Shown in pieces: positions 37,461 to 46,953 of a stretch of DNA of 64,000 bases. The translations under genes and the position numbers were made by a program. Each line of letters opens with the position of its first letter. The first letter of the stretch is position 1. Below the pieces are notes generated by a model. It made no database searches. It saw only the letters and a list, made by a program, of their open reading frames with translations, and was not told the origin of the DNA. This DNA is from Cohaesibacter haloalkalitolerans (GTDB lineage: Bacteria; Pseudomonadota; Alphaproteobacteria; Rhizobiales; Cohaesibacteraceae): positions 434,001-498,000 of the forward strand of contig NZ_QNUM01000003.1 in assembly GCF_003574655.1 (NCBI RefSeq), given 5' to 3'.

Positions 37461-39644
37461 CTACCCCTTGAGCAGTTGGACCTGTTTCGGCAACGGCCCC
37501 CGATAGCGCTCGATGAAGGCGCGTGTATCTTCGACAGTCATTGGCCGGCCAAGATAGAATCCCTGAGCCTGCTCACAGGAGATGCTGCGCAGGAAGTCCA
37601 GTTGATCCTCGATCTCCACCCCTTCGGCAATCACGGTCTTGCCGAGTGTCTTGCCCAGTTCCACGATGGCGCGCAGGATGACCGCTGAGGCGTCCTCAGG
37701 CCGATCCGCCCGGAAGGCACGCAGGAAGCTGCGATCGATCTTGATCTTGTCGAAAGGGAACTGGCTGAGATAGCTCAGGCTTGAATAACCCTTGCCGACA
37801 TCATCAAGAGCGATCTGGACGCCCAGCTCCCTCCAGCTTTCAAGCTGGACGCGCTCGCCCTCATTGCCATCAAGCAGGACGGATTCCGTGATTTCCAGCT
37901 CCAGCTGTCCCGGACACAGCCCGGTTTGGGCCAGCACGCGCGCCACGATCCGAGCAAACTTGGGGTTCTTGAGCTGCAACGGCGACACATTGACCGCAAC
38001 GCCAAGATCCTGTGGCCAGTGGCTTGCCTCTTCACAGGCAACTTCCAGCACCCAGCGCCCGAGCTGTTCGATCAACTTGTTCGCTTCCATGATCGGAATG
38101 AACTCATCCGGCGGCACGAAACCGCGTTCGGGATGGTTCCAGCGTGTCAGCGCCTCGAACCCGACGAGATCCCCGGACAGGGTATCGAACTGCGGCTGAT
38201 AGTAGAGTTCGAACTCCTCCCGCTCAAAGGCAACCCGGATGTCTTCCAGCAGGGCAAACTGTTTCATCATGCGCGCCCGCATATCGGGATCGAACACCCG
38301 ATAGGCGCTGGTCGGCTGCCTTTTGGCCTCATACATTGCCAGATCGGCATCCCCGAGCAACGTCACCAGATTGGCCTCCGGCCCGTTCGCCGTGGCAATG
38401 CCAACGCTGGCACCCAACTGGAAGGTCGTGATGCCGTTGCTGATCGGCGCACTGATGATCGTCAGGACGCGTTCCGCCAGAATTTCTAGCTCGGTGCCGG
38501 AAACTTCCCGTTCGAAGACCAGAACGAATTCATCGCCGCCATAACGCACAATGACATTGCTTTCCAGAACGCCCAATTGCAGACGCCGCCCGATCTTGCG
38601 CAGGATTGTGTCGCCTGAATGATGCCCGAAGGTGTCGTTGACATATTTGAAACCGTTGAGATCCACCCAGAAGACCGAGACGGCATTAAGCGCCCCACGC
38701 TTGAGACGCCCTGACAGCGTTTCAATATATTCAAGAAAATAGGCGCGATTGTGAAGGCCGGTCAGCGTGTCACGATAAACGAGTGACTGCAGCTGCTTTT
38801 CCCTCTGCCTGAGGCGAGCCTCGGCCACGGCCTGATCCGTAATGTCGATGCGCCGCGACATGATGGCACCGGAAACCGAGCGCGTGCGTGTATAAATGTA
38901 GGTCTTGTCGCCGATTTTCTGAATCTCGCGCTGGGTATCAACCAGACTGTCGGCCAGTTGTTTGCGGGTTTGCATATACCCGGCGGGATCCTCAAGCGCG
39001 ACCCGATCGGATATGACCCCGGCGTCCAGATCCATCTGGTAAAGCTCCAGATGCTTCTTGCCGAGCAGTTCCTGACGTCCCGGATAGTGCGGAAAGACCC
39101 GATGATAGGCATCATTGCTGAAGATGACACCCTCATCATCCTCACCATAAAAGACGATCGCCTCTTCGCTCTGTTCCAGCGCTTCCAGCACCATCGTTGA
39201 CATGCGCTTCCTGCGCAGTGTTACCAGAGACCGCGCCCCCAGCCGTGCGAAATTCTCGACCAGCGCATTGTTGATTTCCCCGCCATCGGGGTTGGGAAAG
39301 GCAAGAAAAATGCCCCCAAGCACATCGCCCCCCTCAACAAGCCGCACACAGGTCTGCAAACAAGGGCTTTCGACCGCGCAGTGAAAATCCGGCGCAGGCC
39401 CATCTTTCAAAAGCCAGTCGGACACAGCCTCATGTCCAACATCAATCCGGGCGGGACCAAACTCCGCCGATAGCCTTATGCCGCTTTTCTGGGAACCCAC
39501 CACAAAAGCGCTAAAACAGGTCACCCCACGGATGGTCGAGACAGAATCAAACATGGCCGCAAACAGATCATGCTCGCAGGTCGCCTCGGCAATGCGCAAT
39601 GCCAAAGACACCGCCATTTCAACATTGATTTCTAACCGCTTCAT
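37461..39644 (-). CDS. GGDEF/EAL bifunctional c-di-GMP protein with sensory N-terminus
   Basis: 727-residue cytoplasmic protein. N-terminal GAF-like domain with several Cys (about 1-165), a PAS-like domain (about 170-285), GGDEF (about 300-455) and EAL (about 465-720). The GGDEF motif is intact (RYGGDEFVLVF) but the inhibitory RxxD five residues before it is LESN, so no I-site feedback. EAL has EALTRWNHP, ITESVLL, KIDRSF and AEGVE, but loop 6 reads DDVGKGYSSLSYL where DDFGTGYSSL is usual. Net cyclase or esterase activity cannot be predicted. Monocistronic. Confidence 0.9.
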   Translation of the reverse strand: MKRLEINVEMAVSLALRIAEATCEHDLFAAMFDSVSTIRGVTCFSAFVVGSQKSGIRLSAEFGPARIDVGHEAVSDWLLKDGPAPDFHCAVESPCLQTCVRLVEGGDVLGGIFLAFPNPDGGEINNALVENFARLGARSLVTLRRKRMSTMVLEALEQSEEAIVFYGEDDEGVIFSNDAYHRVFPHYPGRQELLGKKHLELYQMDLDAGVISDRVALEDPAGYMQTRKQLADSLVDTQREIQKIGDKTYIYTRTRSVSGAIMSRRIDITDQAVAEARLRQREKQLQSLVYRDTLTGLHNRAYFLEYIETLSGRLKRGALNAVSVFWVDLNGFKYVNDTFGHHSGDTILRKIGRRLQLGVLESNVIVRYGGDEFVLVFEREVSGTELEILAERVLTIISAPISNGITTFQLGASVGIATANGPEANLVTLLGDADLAMYEAKRQPTSAYRVFDPDMRARMMKQFALLEDIRVAFEREEFELYYQPQFDTLSGDLVGFEALTRWNHPERGFVPPDEFIPIMEANKLIEQLGRWVLEVACEEASHWPQDLGVAVNVSPLQLKNPKFARIVARVLAQTGLCPGQLELEITESVLLDGNEGERVQLESWRELGVQIALDDVGKGYSSLSYLSQFPFDKIKIDRSFLRAFRADRPEDASAVILRAIVELGKTLGKTVIAEGVEIEDQLDFLRSISCEQAQGFYLGRPMTVEDTRAFIERYRGPLPKQVQLLKG

Positions 39645-40086
39645 TGTGCACCCCAACCAAAATCCCCGGCCAATATAGCTTCATAGTTGTAAAGATTGAA
39701 TTACCTCAAATATGGTTAAGAACAAAAACCCTTTTAAAATCAATGACAAAATTCAACACACATTCAAATATCCGCTTTTATGCGCAACCTGCAATTTCAC
39801 CAAACCGTCAAAATGGAATTGTCAATTTCTACAATTGCTTACCAAAATTTTCCCTCCCCGATGCAGTAACGCCACCCAAATATTACTGCATATATTGCAG
39901 TGCAAAACAGGAATACTTTGAATGAAGACCTGCCCCCTCCAATGCCCGATTGGTATTGCAAAGGAGCCATGCTAGAACCAGAGAGACGCCCCCCAGCCCA
40001 GTGTGACCCCATACTGGAGCCTCAGACCCTTGACTGCATGACTGCAGCCCGGTCTGCAAAACACAGAGACAACGAGACGCAAAGAC
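39645..40086. other. AT-rich intergenic region with inverted repeats
   Basis: 442 bases between the divergent GGDEF/EAL gene and ruvX, clearly more AT-rich than neighbours. Two overlapping palindromes, ACTGCA-TATAT-TGCAGT (39885-39901) and TTGCA-G-TGCAA (39895-39905), stand out. No gene found; promoters of both flanking genes must lie here. Confidence 0.45.
39885..39905. promoter_or_regulatory. Overlapping palindromes, possible operator
   Basis: ACTGCA at 39885-39890 and TGCAGT at 39896-39901 form perfect 6-bp arms; TTGCA/TGCAA arms overlap at 39895-39905. They are 181 bases upstream of ruvX and 240 upstream of the GGDEF/EAL gene. Regulator unknown. Confidence 0.35.
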
Positions 40087-40671
40087 ATGGCCCGCAAGAA
40101 GAAGAACAAGCCACCGATCGACATTTCGCTTGCAGAGCTGGTTGCCGGCCTGACAAGGAACCAGCGGCTACTGGGGTTGGATCTGGGCACCAAGACCATA
40201 GGTCTGGCCATTTCAGACACCGGTCGGCGTATTGCCTCGCCGCTGGAGACCATCCAGAGAACCCGGTTCGGCAAGGATGCCGAGCGCCTGCAGGCCATTT
40301 GCGCCGAGCATGAAATCGGCGGCTTTGTGCTTGGCCTGCCGCTCAACATGGATGGCACCGAGGGCCCGCGCGCCCAGGCCACCCGCGACTTCTGTCTTTC
40401 CATGCGGGATTTCTGGCGAGATCAGGACCTTCCTGCAATGCCTCTGGCTTTCTGGGACGAGCGCCTGTCCACAGTCGCCGTAACCCGCACCCTGCTGGAA
40501 GCGGATACATCCCGCGCCAAACGGGGCGAAGTGGTTGACAAAATGGCCGCATCCTTCATTCTGCAAGGAGCGCTGGATCGACTGCGACTGTCTGCTGACC
40601 ATGCCTCTGCCGCCTCCCCGACCCCAAAGGATGACACCGAGGATGACAAAGAGGAAGACACCCCGGACTAA
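40087..40671 (+). CDS. ruvX: RuvX/YqgF Holliday junction resolvase-like protein
   Basis: 194-residue RNase H-fold protein. Conserved pieces: [17 protein letters not shown] with the first catalytic Asp, [23 protein letters not shown] with Glu, and [14 protein letters not shown] with the last Asp. An N-terminal 30-residue extension (KKKNKPP) and an acidic C-terminal tail ([13 protein letters not shown]) are unusual but low complexity. Named for proposed Holliday junction resolution; in bacteria also involved in rRNA 5'-end processing. Start has no strong ribosome site. Confidence 0.9.
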   Translation: MARKKKNKPPIDISLAELVAGLTRNQRLLGLDLGTKTIGLAISDTGRRIASPLETIQRTRFGKDAERLQAICAEHEIGGFVLGLPLNMDGTEGPRAQATRDFCLSMRDFWRDQDLPAMPLAFWDERLSTVAVTRTLLEADTSRAKRGEVVDKMAASFILQGALDRLRLSADHASAASPTPKDDTEDDKEEDTPD

Positions 40672-40793
40672 ATGCGCTCCTGAGTTTCAAACCCAAGACA
40701 CCTACTCTGCTCTCCTGCCCCGCTTTGTTCACCAGATCGTTTTAGAGCCACCCGGCTCCAAGCTTGCCTGAAGCGCCCCAGAAAGACCCCGCC

Positions 40794-41735
40794 ATGTACG
40801 TGATCATTGAAGCCATCATCCCAACTTTCTTTCTTGTCGGGCTCGGGCTTTACATCCGCCGCAGCGGGCTGGTTCCGGAAGAGCAATGGAGCGGGCTTGA
40901 AACCATTTCCTATTGGCTGTTCTTCCCGGCACTGATCTTCAATTCGCTGTTCAAGGCGGATCTGCGCAACGTGCCGCTGGGCGACATGACCTTTGCGCTT
41001 GTCGCGGCAATCCTGTGCATGGCCGCCGTCATGCTGGCGCTCTATCCGGTTCTGCGCTCTGTCTTCTCGGTCGACAATCCGTCCTACACCTCGATCTATC
41101 AGGGCGTTCTGCGCTGGAATGGCTTCATGGCGCTGGCCATCGTCCAGAAGGCCTACGGCGATGATGCCATGGCGCTGGTCGCAGTGGCGATGGCCTCGAT
41201 GATTCCGCTCATCAACATCATCATTGTCGGCATCATGGCCGTCTTTGGTGCCAACAGCCGCCCAAGCTTCGGCAATGTCCTGCTCAATATCATCAAAAAC
41301 CCCTTCATCATTGCCTCACTGGTCGGGCTGACGATCAATCTGTCGGGCATCCATATCTGGGATCCGATCGCCTCCACCGTCGAGATCACCGGCCGGGCGG
41401 GGCTTGCCTGTGCTCTGCTCATCGTCGGGGCAGGCATCCGGCTGAAACATGCCTTCCCGCCGGTGCGTGAAGTCTGGTTCGCCTGCATCCTGCGCCTTGT
41501 CGGCATGCCCGCCATGGCGATCGGCTTTGCCATCCTGTTCGGCCTTGGCGGCCAGCCGCTGGAAGTGATCATCATAAGCACCGCCGTGCCAACCGCCATG
41601 AACAGCTACGTCCTTGCCAAGAAGATGGGCGGCAACGCTCCCTTGATCGCTGCCATCGTCACCTGGCAGACGCCCCTGTCCGCCCTGTCCATCACCTTCT
41701 GGCTGGCCTTTGTGAGGATGCTCGGCCTCAGTTGA
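40794..41735 (+). CDS. AEC family transporter (auxin efflux carrier-like)
   Basis: 313-residue membrane protein with about ten transmembrane helices (YVIIEAIIPTFFLVGLGLYIRRSGL at the N-terminus; MTFALVAAILCMAAVMLALYPVL; NIIIVGIMAVF; a final LSALSITFWLAFVRML). The internal GLTINLSGIHI and the AVPTAMNSYVLAKKMGG segment fit the AEC/MdcF superfamily, whose substrates include malonate and small organic acids. Substrate unknown. The ATG at 40794 replaces an upstream TTG frame. 139 bases precede pyrB. Confidence 0.85.
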   Translation: MYVIIEAIIPTFFLVGLGLYIRRSGLVPEEQWSGLETISYWLFFPALIFNSLFKADLRNVPLGDMTFALVAAILCMAAVMLALYPVLRSVFSVDNPSYTSIYQGVLRWNGFMALAIVQKAYGDDAMALVAVAMASMIPLINIIIVGIMAVFGANSRPSFGNVLLNIIKNPFIIASLVGLTINLSGIHIWDPIASTVEITGRAGLACALLIVGAGIRLKHAFPPVREVWFACILRLVGMPAMAIGFAILFGLGGQPLEVIIISTAVPTAMNSYVLAKKMGGNAPLIAAIVTWQTPLSALSITFWLAFVRMLGLS

Positions 41736-41840
41736 GGCCAGTTGACAGCCTCTGGAAAATGGATTGAAAAGTCATCAAGATATATACAGAGTGCGAACAC
41801 CTACTTGCGGCGAATCCGATTTCCTCCTATAGCTATAAAT

Positions 41841-41864
41841 CTAGCGAAAACCCAGAAACGCTAG
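41841..41864 (+). promoter_or_regulatory. Hairpin at the pyrB ribosome site
   Basis: CTAGCG (41841-41846) pairs with CGCTAG (41859-41864) around a 12-base A-rich loop. The second arm abuts AGGAATGAG, the ribosome site of pyrB. Could hide the ribosome site, but the stem is only six pairs. Preceded by a 10-bp palindrome TATAGCTATA (41828-41837). Confidence 0.3.
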
Positions 41865-41874
41865 GAATGAGATC

Positions 41875-42822
41875 GTGGCATTTGCGCACCACCATCTGCT
41901 CGGAATTGCCGGGCTGACCCCCCCAGAAATCACGGCTTTGCTTGATCTTGCAGAAGATGCCGTTGATATTTCCCGTCAGGTTGAAAAGAAAAAGGTGATC
42001 CTCAAGGGACGCACCCAGATCAACCTGTTCTTCGAGGCATCCACTCGCACGCAAAGCTCCTTCGAGCTTGCCGGCAAGCGCCTCGGAGCGGACGTGATGA
42101 ACATGTCCGTCAAGAATTCATCCGTATCCAAGGGCGAAACCCTGCTGGACACGGCAACCACCCTCAATGCCATGCACCCGGACATTCTCGTCGTGCGCCA
42201 TAACGCCGCCGGAGCACCTCAGCTGCTGGCCCGCAAGGTCGGCTGCTCGGTGATCAACGCCGGGGACGGTGCCCATGAGCATCCCACCCAGGCCCTGCTC
42301 GACGCCCTGACCATCCGCCGCCACAAGGGCACGCTGGAAGGTCTGGTGGTGGCCATCTGCGGCGATATCCTGCACTCGCGTGTGGCCCGCTCCAACATCC
42401 TGCTGCTGACAGCCATGGGCGCGGAAGTGCGTCTCGTCGCTCCGTCCACATTGTTACCGGACAGCGTGGAAGCCATGGGCGTCAAGTGCTTCCGCGACAT
42501 GCGCAAGGGTCTTGATGGCGCTGACGTGGTGATGATGCTGCGCTTGCAGCTGGAACGGATGAACGGCGCTTTCGTGCCATCCATTCGCGAATATTTCCAC
42601 TTCTACGGCCTTGATGAGGAAAAGCTCAAATATGCCCGCGAAGACGCCATCGTCATGCATCCCGGTCCGATGAACCGCGGCGTCGAAATCGACAGCTCGG
42701 TTGCCGACTCCGGACGGTCGGTCATTCATGAGCAGGTGGAAATGGGCGTCGCAGTGCGCATGGCCATCATTGAATTGCTGGCCAAGAACAGCCTAGAAGC
42801 CCAGCCGGTCGAGCAGGATTGA
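41875..42822 (+). CDS. pyrB: Aspartate carbamoyltransferase catalytic chain
   Basis: 315-residue enzyme joining carbamoyl phosphate and aspartate, first committed step of pyrimidine synthesis. Carbamoyl-phosphate motif [12 protein letters not shown] (STRT), second substrate region [18 protein letters not shown] and the late MLRLQLER and HPGPMNRG. Start codon is GTG, supported by AGGAATGA upstream. Next to a PyrC-like protein lacking catalytic residues, as in organisms whose ATCase is a PyrB-PyrC' complex; no PyrI present. Confidence 0.96.
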   Translation: MAFAHHHLLGIAGLTPPEITALLDLAEDAVDISRQVEKKKVILKGRTQINLFFEASTRTQSSFELAGKRLGADVMNMSVKNSSVSKGETLLDTATTLNAMHPDILVVRHNAAGAPQLLARKVGCSVINAGDGAHEHPTQALLDALTIRRHKGTLEGLVVAICGDILHSRVARSNILLLTAMGAEVRLVAPSTLLPDSVEAMGVKCFRDMRKGLDGADVVMMLRLQLERMNGAFVPSIREYFHFYGLDEEKLKYAREDAIVMHPGPMNRGVEIDSSVADSGRSVIHEQVEMGVAVRMAIIELLAKNSLEAQPVEQD

Positions 42823-42830
42823 AAGGGAAA

Positions 42831-44144
42831 ATGAAAATGCCAGAAAGACAAAAAGCCCCCTTCGCCCTGACCAATGTCAAGCTCCTCGACCCTTCCACCG
42901 GGCTCGATGAGCCCGGCGCAATCCTCATCGAGGACGGCAAGGTCAAGGCCATCGGTGCAACCGTCGCGAGCCAGCTGTCGTCCGACATCCTGCGCGTCGA
43001 TGGTGCAGGCAAGATTGCCGCCCCCGGCCTCGTCGACATGCATGTCACGACCGGTGAGCCCGGCGCCGAGCATCGCGAAACCCTCAAGAGCGCCAGCCAG
43101 GCTGCCGCAGCCGGTGGCGTGACTACCATGGCCTGCATGCCGGACACCGATCCGGTCATCGACGACATCGCACTGGTGGACTTCATCAAGCGTCGTGCAC
43201 GAGATACCGCCAAAGTTCATGTCCACCCCTATGCGGCCATGACCCGTGGCCTCAAGGGCAAGGAAATGACCGAAATCGGCCTGATGATCGAGGCCGGGGC
43301 TGTCGCCCTGTCCAACGGTCGCAAGGCGATCACCAACGCCCAGATCATGCGTCGGGTGATGTCCTACGCCCGCGATTTCGACGCCCTCATCGTCCACCAT
43401 CCGGAAGACCCGGATCTTGTCGGCAACGGCGTGATGAACCTTGGGGAAACCTCGACCCGGCTCGGTCTTGCCGGCATTCCGGCCGAAGCGGAGACCATCA
43501 TGGTCGCCCGCGACGTGCGTCTTGCCCAGTTGACCGGTTGCCGCTACCACGCCAGCCAGATTTCCTGCGCCGAGAGCCTCGACATCATTCGTCGGGCCAA
43601 GGACAAGGGGCTTGCCGTCACCTGTGGCGTTTCGATCAACCATCTGACCCTCAATGAAAATGACATCGGGCTCTATCGCACCTTCTACAAGATGTCCCCG
43701 CCACTGCGCAGCGAAGCTGAACGGCAAGCCATGATCGAGGGCGTCGCCGATGGCACCATCGACGTCATCGTTTCCGCACACGACCCGCAGGATGTGGACA
43801 CCAAGCGCCATCCGTTCGCCGAATGCGCTGACGGCGCTGTTGGTCTGGAAACCATGCTGCCGGCCGCGATGCGGATGATCCACAGCGGGCAATTGACCAT
43901 GATGCAGGCCATCAAGGCCCTGTCCACAACCCCTGCCCAACTGCTCGGCCTTGATGCTGGCAGCCTCAAACCGGGCATGCCTGCCGACATCATCATTTTC
44001 GATCCGGACCTTCCATGGGTCATGGATCGGGACATGTTGCAGTCGCGCTCCAAGAACACCGCCTTCCACAAGGCGCAGCTTTCAGGCAAGGTTCTGCAAA
44101 CTTACGTTGAAGGTCAGCTGGTTCACCATTACGATCCGCGCTGA
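42831..44144 (+). CDS. pyrC': Dihydroorotase-like PyrC' (probably non-catalytic ATCase partner)
   Basis: 437-residue class I dihydroorotase-type protein. The overall fold is clear (APGLVDMHV, AAAGGVTTMACMPDTDPVID, NDIGLYRTFYKMSPPLR, GTLKPGMPADI-like C-terminus). Key catalytic residues are changed: metal motif HxH is H-V-T (about residue 71), the bridging-Asp segment is SNGRK (about 161), and the catalytic Asp of TDHAPH is Ala (SAHDPQD, about 315). Hence structural, not catalytic; a true PyrC should lie elsewhere. Spaced 8 bases after pyrB. ATG at 42837 also possible. Confidence 0.88.
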   Translation: MKMPERQKAPFALTNVKLLDPSTGLDEPGAILIEDGKVKAIGATVASQLSSDILRVDGAGKIAAPGLVDMHVTTGEPGAEHRETLKSASQAAAAGGVTTMACMPDTDPVIDDIALVDFIKRRARDTAKVHVHPYAAMTRGLKGKEMTEIGLMIEAGAVALSNGRKAITNAQIMRRVMSYARDFDALIVHHPEDPDLVGNGVMNLGETSTRLGLAGIPAEAETIMVARDVRLAQLTGCRYHASQISCAESLDIIRRAKDKGLAVTCGVSINHLTLNENDIGLYRTFYKMSPPLRSEAERQAMIEGVADGTIDVIVSAHDPQDVDTKRHPFAECADGAVGLETMLPAAMRMIHSGQLTMMQAIKALSTTPAQLLGLDAGSLKPGMPADIIIFDPDLPWVMDRDMLQSRSKNTAFHKAQLSGKVLQTYVEGQLVHHYDPR

Positions 44145-44249
44145 ACAAACCAATAAGAGAATCGCCCGGGTGGCAGACGAACTTGCTCTCGCCACCCGGA
44201 CCACATGCCAAGGCACACGCCTTGCAACAAGGACGAGGGATCACTGCCC

Positions 44250-44951
44250 ATGATCGACCCCACAAGTTGGAGCCATTCCTTGCCTCAATTCCTGATCGCC
44301 CTCCTGTTCGGATATGTCCTTGGCTCGACGCCCTTTGGCCTCATACTGACGAAGATGGGCGGGCTGGGTGACGTCCGAAAGATCGGCTCCGGCAACATCG
44401 GCGCCACCAACGTCCTGAGAACCGGCAACAAGAAACTCGCTGCGCTCACCTTGCTAGGCGACCTGCTCAAGGGCACGCTTGCCGTCATCATCGCACGGGA
44501 AGTCGCCATCGCCTTTCTGCCCGACAGCCCGCAGCAGATTGCCAGCCTCGCGGGACTTGGTGCCTTTCTGGGCCATCTCTTCCCTTTCTGGCTGAAGTTT
44601 CGCGGCGGCAAGGGCGTCGCCACCTATCTCGGCGTGCTGCTCGGCCTCTATCCTGCGGCCTTCCTCGCCTTTGCCTTCATCTGGCTGACGTCAGCCTATC
44701 TGACGCGTTATTCGTCACTTTCCGCCCTCATCGGCAGTGCGCTGATGCCCTTTGTGCTATTCGGCTTCGGCCAGTGGAATCTCACCGGCCTGTTCGCAGT
44801 CATGACGCTGTTGCTCTGGATCCGCCACAAGGAAAACATCACCCGCCTTCTGGCCGGAACGGAAGGCAAGATCGGCGGCAAAAAAGAGCGCCCATCTGAC
44901 GCGCAGTCCAAATCCGATGCCTCCGATGCATCAGAAGAGACCGACAAATGA
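44250..44951 (+). CDS. plsY: Glycerol-3-phosphate acyltransferase PlsY
   Basis: 233-residue membrane acyltransferase that uses acyl-phosphate to make lysophosphatidate. Five transmembrane helices; motifs [34 protein letters not shown] and [21 protein letters not shown] are the PlsY phosphate- and acyl-binding loops. A hydrophilic Lys/Ser/Asp tail of about 40 residues follows. Start at 44250 follows GAGGGAT. The stop overlaps dprA by 4 bases. Confidence 0.95.
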   Translation: MIDPTSWSHSLPQFLIALLFGYVLGSTPFGLILTKMGGLGDVRKIGSGNIGATNVLRTGNKKLAALTLLGDLLKGTLAVIIAREVAIAFLPDSPQQIASLAGLGAFLGHLFPFWLKFRGGKGVATYLGVLLGLYPAAFLAFAFIWLTSAYLTRYSSLSALIGSALMPFVLFGFGQWNLTGLFAVMTLLLWIRHKENITRLLAGTEGKIGGKKERPSDAQSKSDASDASEETDK

Positions 44952-46195
44952 CCAGCGAGGTGCCATCTTCATCGCAAACTGAAGCGGATCGGATGGCCCC
45001 ATCACAATCCCTGCAGACCACGGCAGCAGACCGGCACGGCAATGGCTACGCCAGCCGCCCCGCCTTTCGCCTCAGCGAGAAACAGCGCTTCAGCTGGTTG
45101 CGTCTCATCCGCTGCGAAAATGTCGGCCCGGCCACCTTCCGCGATCTCATCAATCATTTCGGCAGCGCCGAAAAGGCCCTTGAAGCCCTGCCGGACCTGT
45201 CCCGCAAGGGCGGTGCCCGCCGCGCTTTTCACATCGCCTCCGAACAGGAAGTCGAAGCGGAGTGGACCGCGCTCCACCGGGCCGGAGCCCGTCTTGTGGC
45301 AACCGGTGAGCCGGATTATCCCGAAGCGCTCGCCCATATCCCCGCACCGCCGCCGCTGCTCACCGTCATGGGCAGTTCGGATCTGGCAAAAAGACCCGCC
45401 ATCGCCATCGTCGGCTCGCGCAATTGCTCGGCGAGCGGCGCCAAACTGACGGAAATGATTGCACGGGAACTGGGCCAGAACGGCATTGTTGTGGTCTCGG
45501 GGCTGGCGCGGGGCGTTGACACCCATGCTCATCGCGCCTCTCTGACGCTGGGAACAATCGCCGTGGTGGCAGGCGGCCTCAACCAACTCTATCCCAGACA
45601 GAATGTCGAACTGGCCAAGGCCATCGCCCAACAGGGCATGCTGATTTCGGAAATGCCATGGAATGCGCCCGCCCGATCACAGGATTTTCCGCGCAGGAAC
45701 CGGATCATTTCAGGCATTGCGTTGGGGACACTGGTGGTGGAAGCGGCCAAGCGCTCCGGCTCCCTGATCACCGCCCGCTATGCGTTGGAACAGGGCCGCG
45801 ATGTCTTTGCCATTCCCGGCTCGCCACTGGACCCACGCGCAGGAGGCACCAATCATCTGATCAAGCAGGGTGCCTGCCTCGTCTGTGAAGCGCAGGATAT
45901 TCTGGATGCCATCGCGGACCAGCGAACCACGCTTCAGCCCTTTGCTGCCGAACAGCTGCCACTGCCCTTGCGGGAGCTGCCCCCGGACGACACCGGCGAC
46001 ATGCGCCCTTGCGAACCGGAGGAAGCTGGCAAGAGCCGTTTCATCCAGAGCCTCAGCCTGACCCCGATTGCCATTGACGACCTGATCCGCCAATCCGAAC
46101 TGACCATGGGACAGGTACAACTGCTTCTTCTGGAACTGGATCTGGCCGGAAGGCTGGAACGACACGGCAATCAGACTGTCTCGCTCAAGGCATAG
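44948..46195 (+). CDS. dprA: DNA processing protein DprA
   Basis: 415-residue ssDNA-binding, RecA-loading protein for natural transformation. Contains an N-terminal helical part ([29 protein letters not shown]), the Rossmann-like core with [50 protein letters not shown] and [17 protein letters not shown], and a C-terminal winged helix ([36 protein letters not shown]). Start overlaps plsY. Confidence 0.93.
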   Translation: MTSEVPSSSQTEADRMAPSQSLQTTAADRHGNGYASRPAFRLSEKQRFSWLRLIRCENVGPATFRDLINHFGSAEKALEALPDLSRKGGARRAFHIASEQEVEAEWTALHRAGARLVATGEPDYPEALAHIPAPPPLLTVMGSSDLAKRPAIAIVGSRNCSASGAKLTEMIARELGQNGIVVVSGLARGVDTHAHRASLTLGTIAVVAGGLNQLYPRQNVELAKAIAQQGMLISEMPWNAPARSQDFPRRNRIISGIALGTLVVEAAKRSGSLITARYALEQGRDVFAIPGSPLDPRAGGTNHLIKQGACLVCEAQDILDAIADQRTTLQPFAAEQLPLPLRELPPDDTGDMRPCEPEEAGKSRFIQSLSLTPIAIDDLIRQSELTMGQVQLLLLELDLAGRLERHGNQTVSLKA

Positions 46196-46449
46196 GTGCC
46201 CAAACAGACAGTCAGACCGAGAACCGGGCTGACAGCCAGACCGGCGACAATATGGACAGAACCTAAGGCAAAACCAAAGCGCGTTTGCGTGACGCGCCCC
46301 GCCTTGGACTACACAAACACATAGCCGCGACGCTCCTGCGGCGATCCGTCACCCCGCATCACAATCCCAAGTCGCCTCCCGTCCATGGCTGGCATCAGGG
46401 AATGGAACGGCGAACCGGGCGTGACCAAAGCTTGTCATTTGCCCAAACT

Positions 46450-46641
46450 TTAAAAAGCCCGGGTTGGCCTAATCTGCTTGGCAACTTCCATGGCTTCTAT
46501 CTGGGCCATTTCCAGCAGATAGACCAGCATAGCAAGGTCATTCTGGCGGGCCATGCGCGTGAGGTCTTGCAAATGAGCATATATATATTCAGCCGTTTTC
46601 GTCGGCGACCCGATTTCCAGCACTTGAGCTTCTTCTCTCAC
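46450..46641 (-). CDS. Small conserved helical protein, function unknown
   Basis: 63-residue open frame from a GTG that follows GGAGAG with a short spacer. Product is helical with a repeated acidic/hydrophobic pattern (TAEYIYAHLQDLTRMARQNDLAMLVYLLEMAQIEAMEVAK). It resembles small proteins often found in rhizobial genomes with a YIADMLGEL...YLLDMARLEA pattern; that similarity is from memory. No membrane helix or Cys. Lies opposite to dprA and topA; function unknown. Confidence 0.6.
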   Translation of the reverse strand: MREEAQVLEIGSPTKTAEYIYAHLQDLTRMARQNDLAMLVYLLEMAQIEAMEVAKQIRPTRAF

Positions 46642-46953
46642 GTGGCTCTCCGCAAATATGATTTTTATAAAATGTTTCAGCAAACAAGCTTCTGCAGCTC
46701 CGGAGCATACAACCAATCTTTTTGATTGTATACAACCATATTATATACATTAGGTTGTATTTTCACAATCTACTTGCATGTATGCGAGAGAAATTATATC
46801 CGCTTATAGCGTTCGTCACCCTTGACGGATGGGGGCGAAGCAGTCATGTGACTAGCATTGACTTATAGAGAATCAGCTCCAGACACCAGCAACCAGCCAC
46901 AACCCGATGATGGGTTGGAAGGCTGAAGAGCGAATGGATAGTACGGAATTCAA
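46642..46953. other. AT-rich intergenic region upstream of topA
   Basis: 312 bases between the divergent small helical protein and topA. It holds the repeated octamer ATACAACC/GGTTGTAT described separately, plus TATATAC-rich sequence. Promoters of both genes should be here; no gene seen. Confidence 0.45.
46707..46760. promoter_or_regulatory. Three-copy ATACAACC/GGTTGTAT cluster
   Basis: ATACAACC occurs at 46707-46714 and 46730-46737, and its inverse GGTTGTAT at 46753-46760. The middle copy is part of a perfect 10-bp palindrome TTGTATACAA (46726-46735). Copies 1 and 2 start 23 bases apart, and so do copies 2 and 3, close to two helical turns. Looks like an operator array for topA or the small divergent gene. 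Confidence 0.45.

Noticed and set aside
42726-44069. 447-codon open frame antisense to pyrC'
   Set aside because: Shadow of the conserved PyrC-like frame.
46658-46671. Second FNR-like site ATGATTTTTATAAA
   Set aside because: Two mismatches to the consensus at key positions, in an AT-rich stretch next to the small gene at 46.5 kb; chance is likely.
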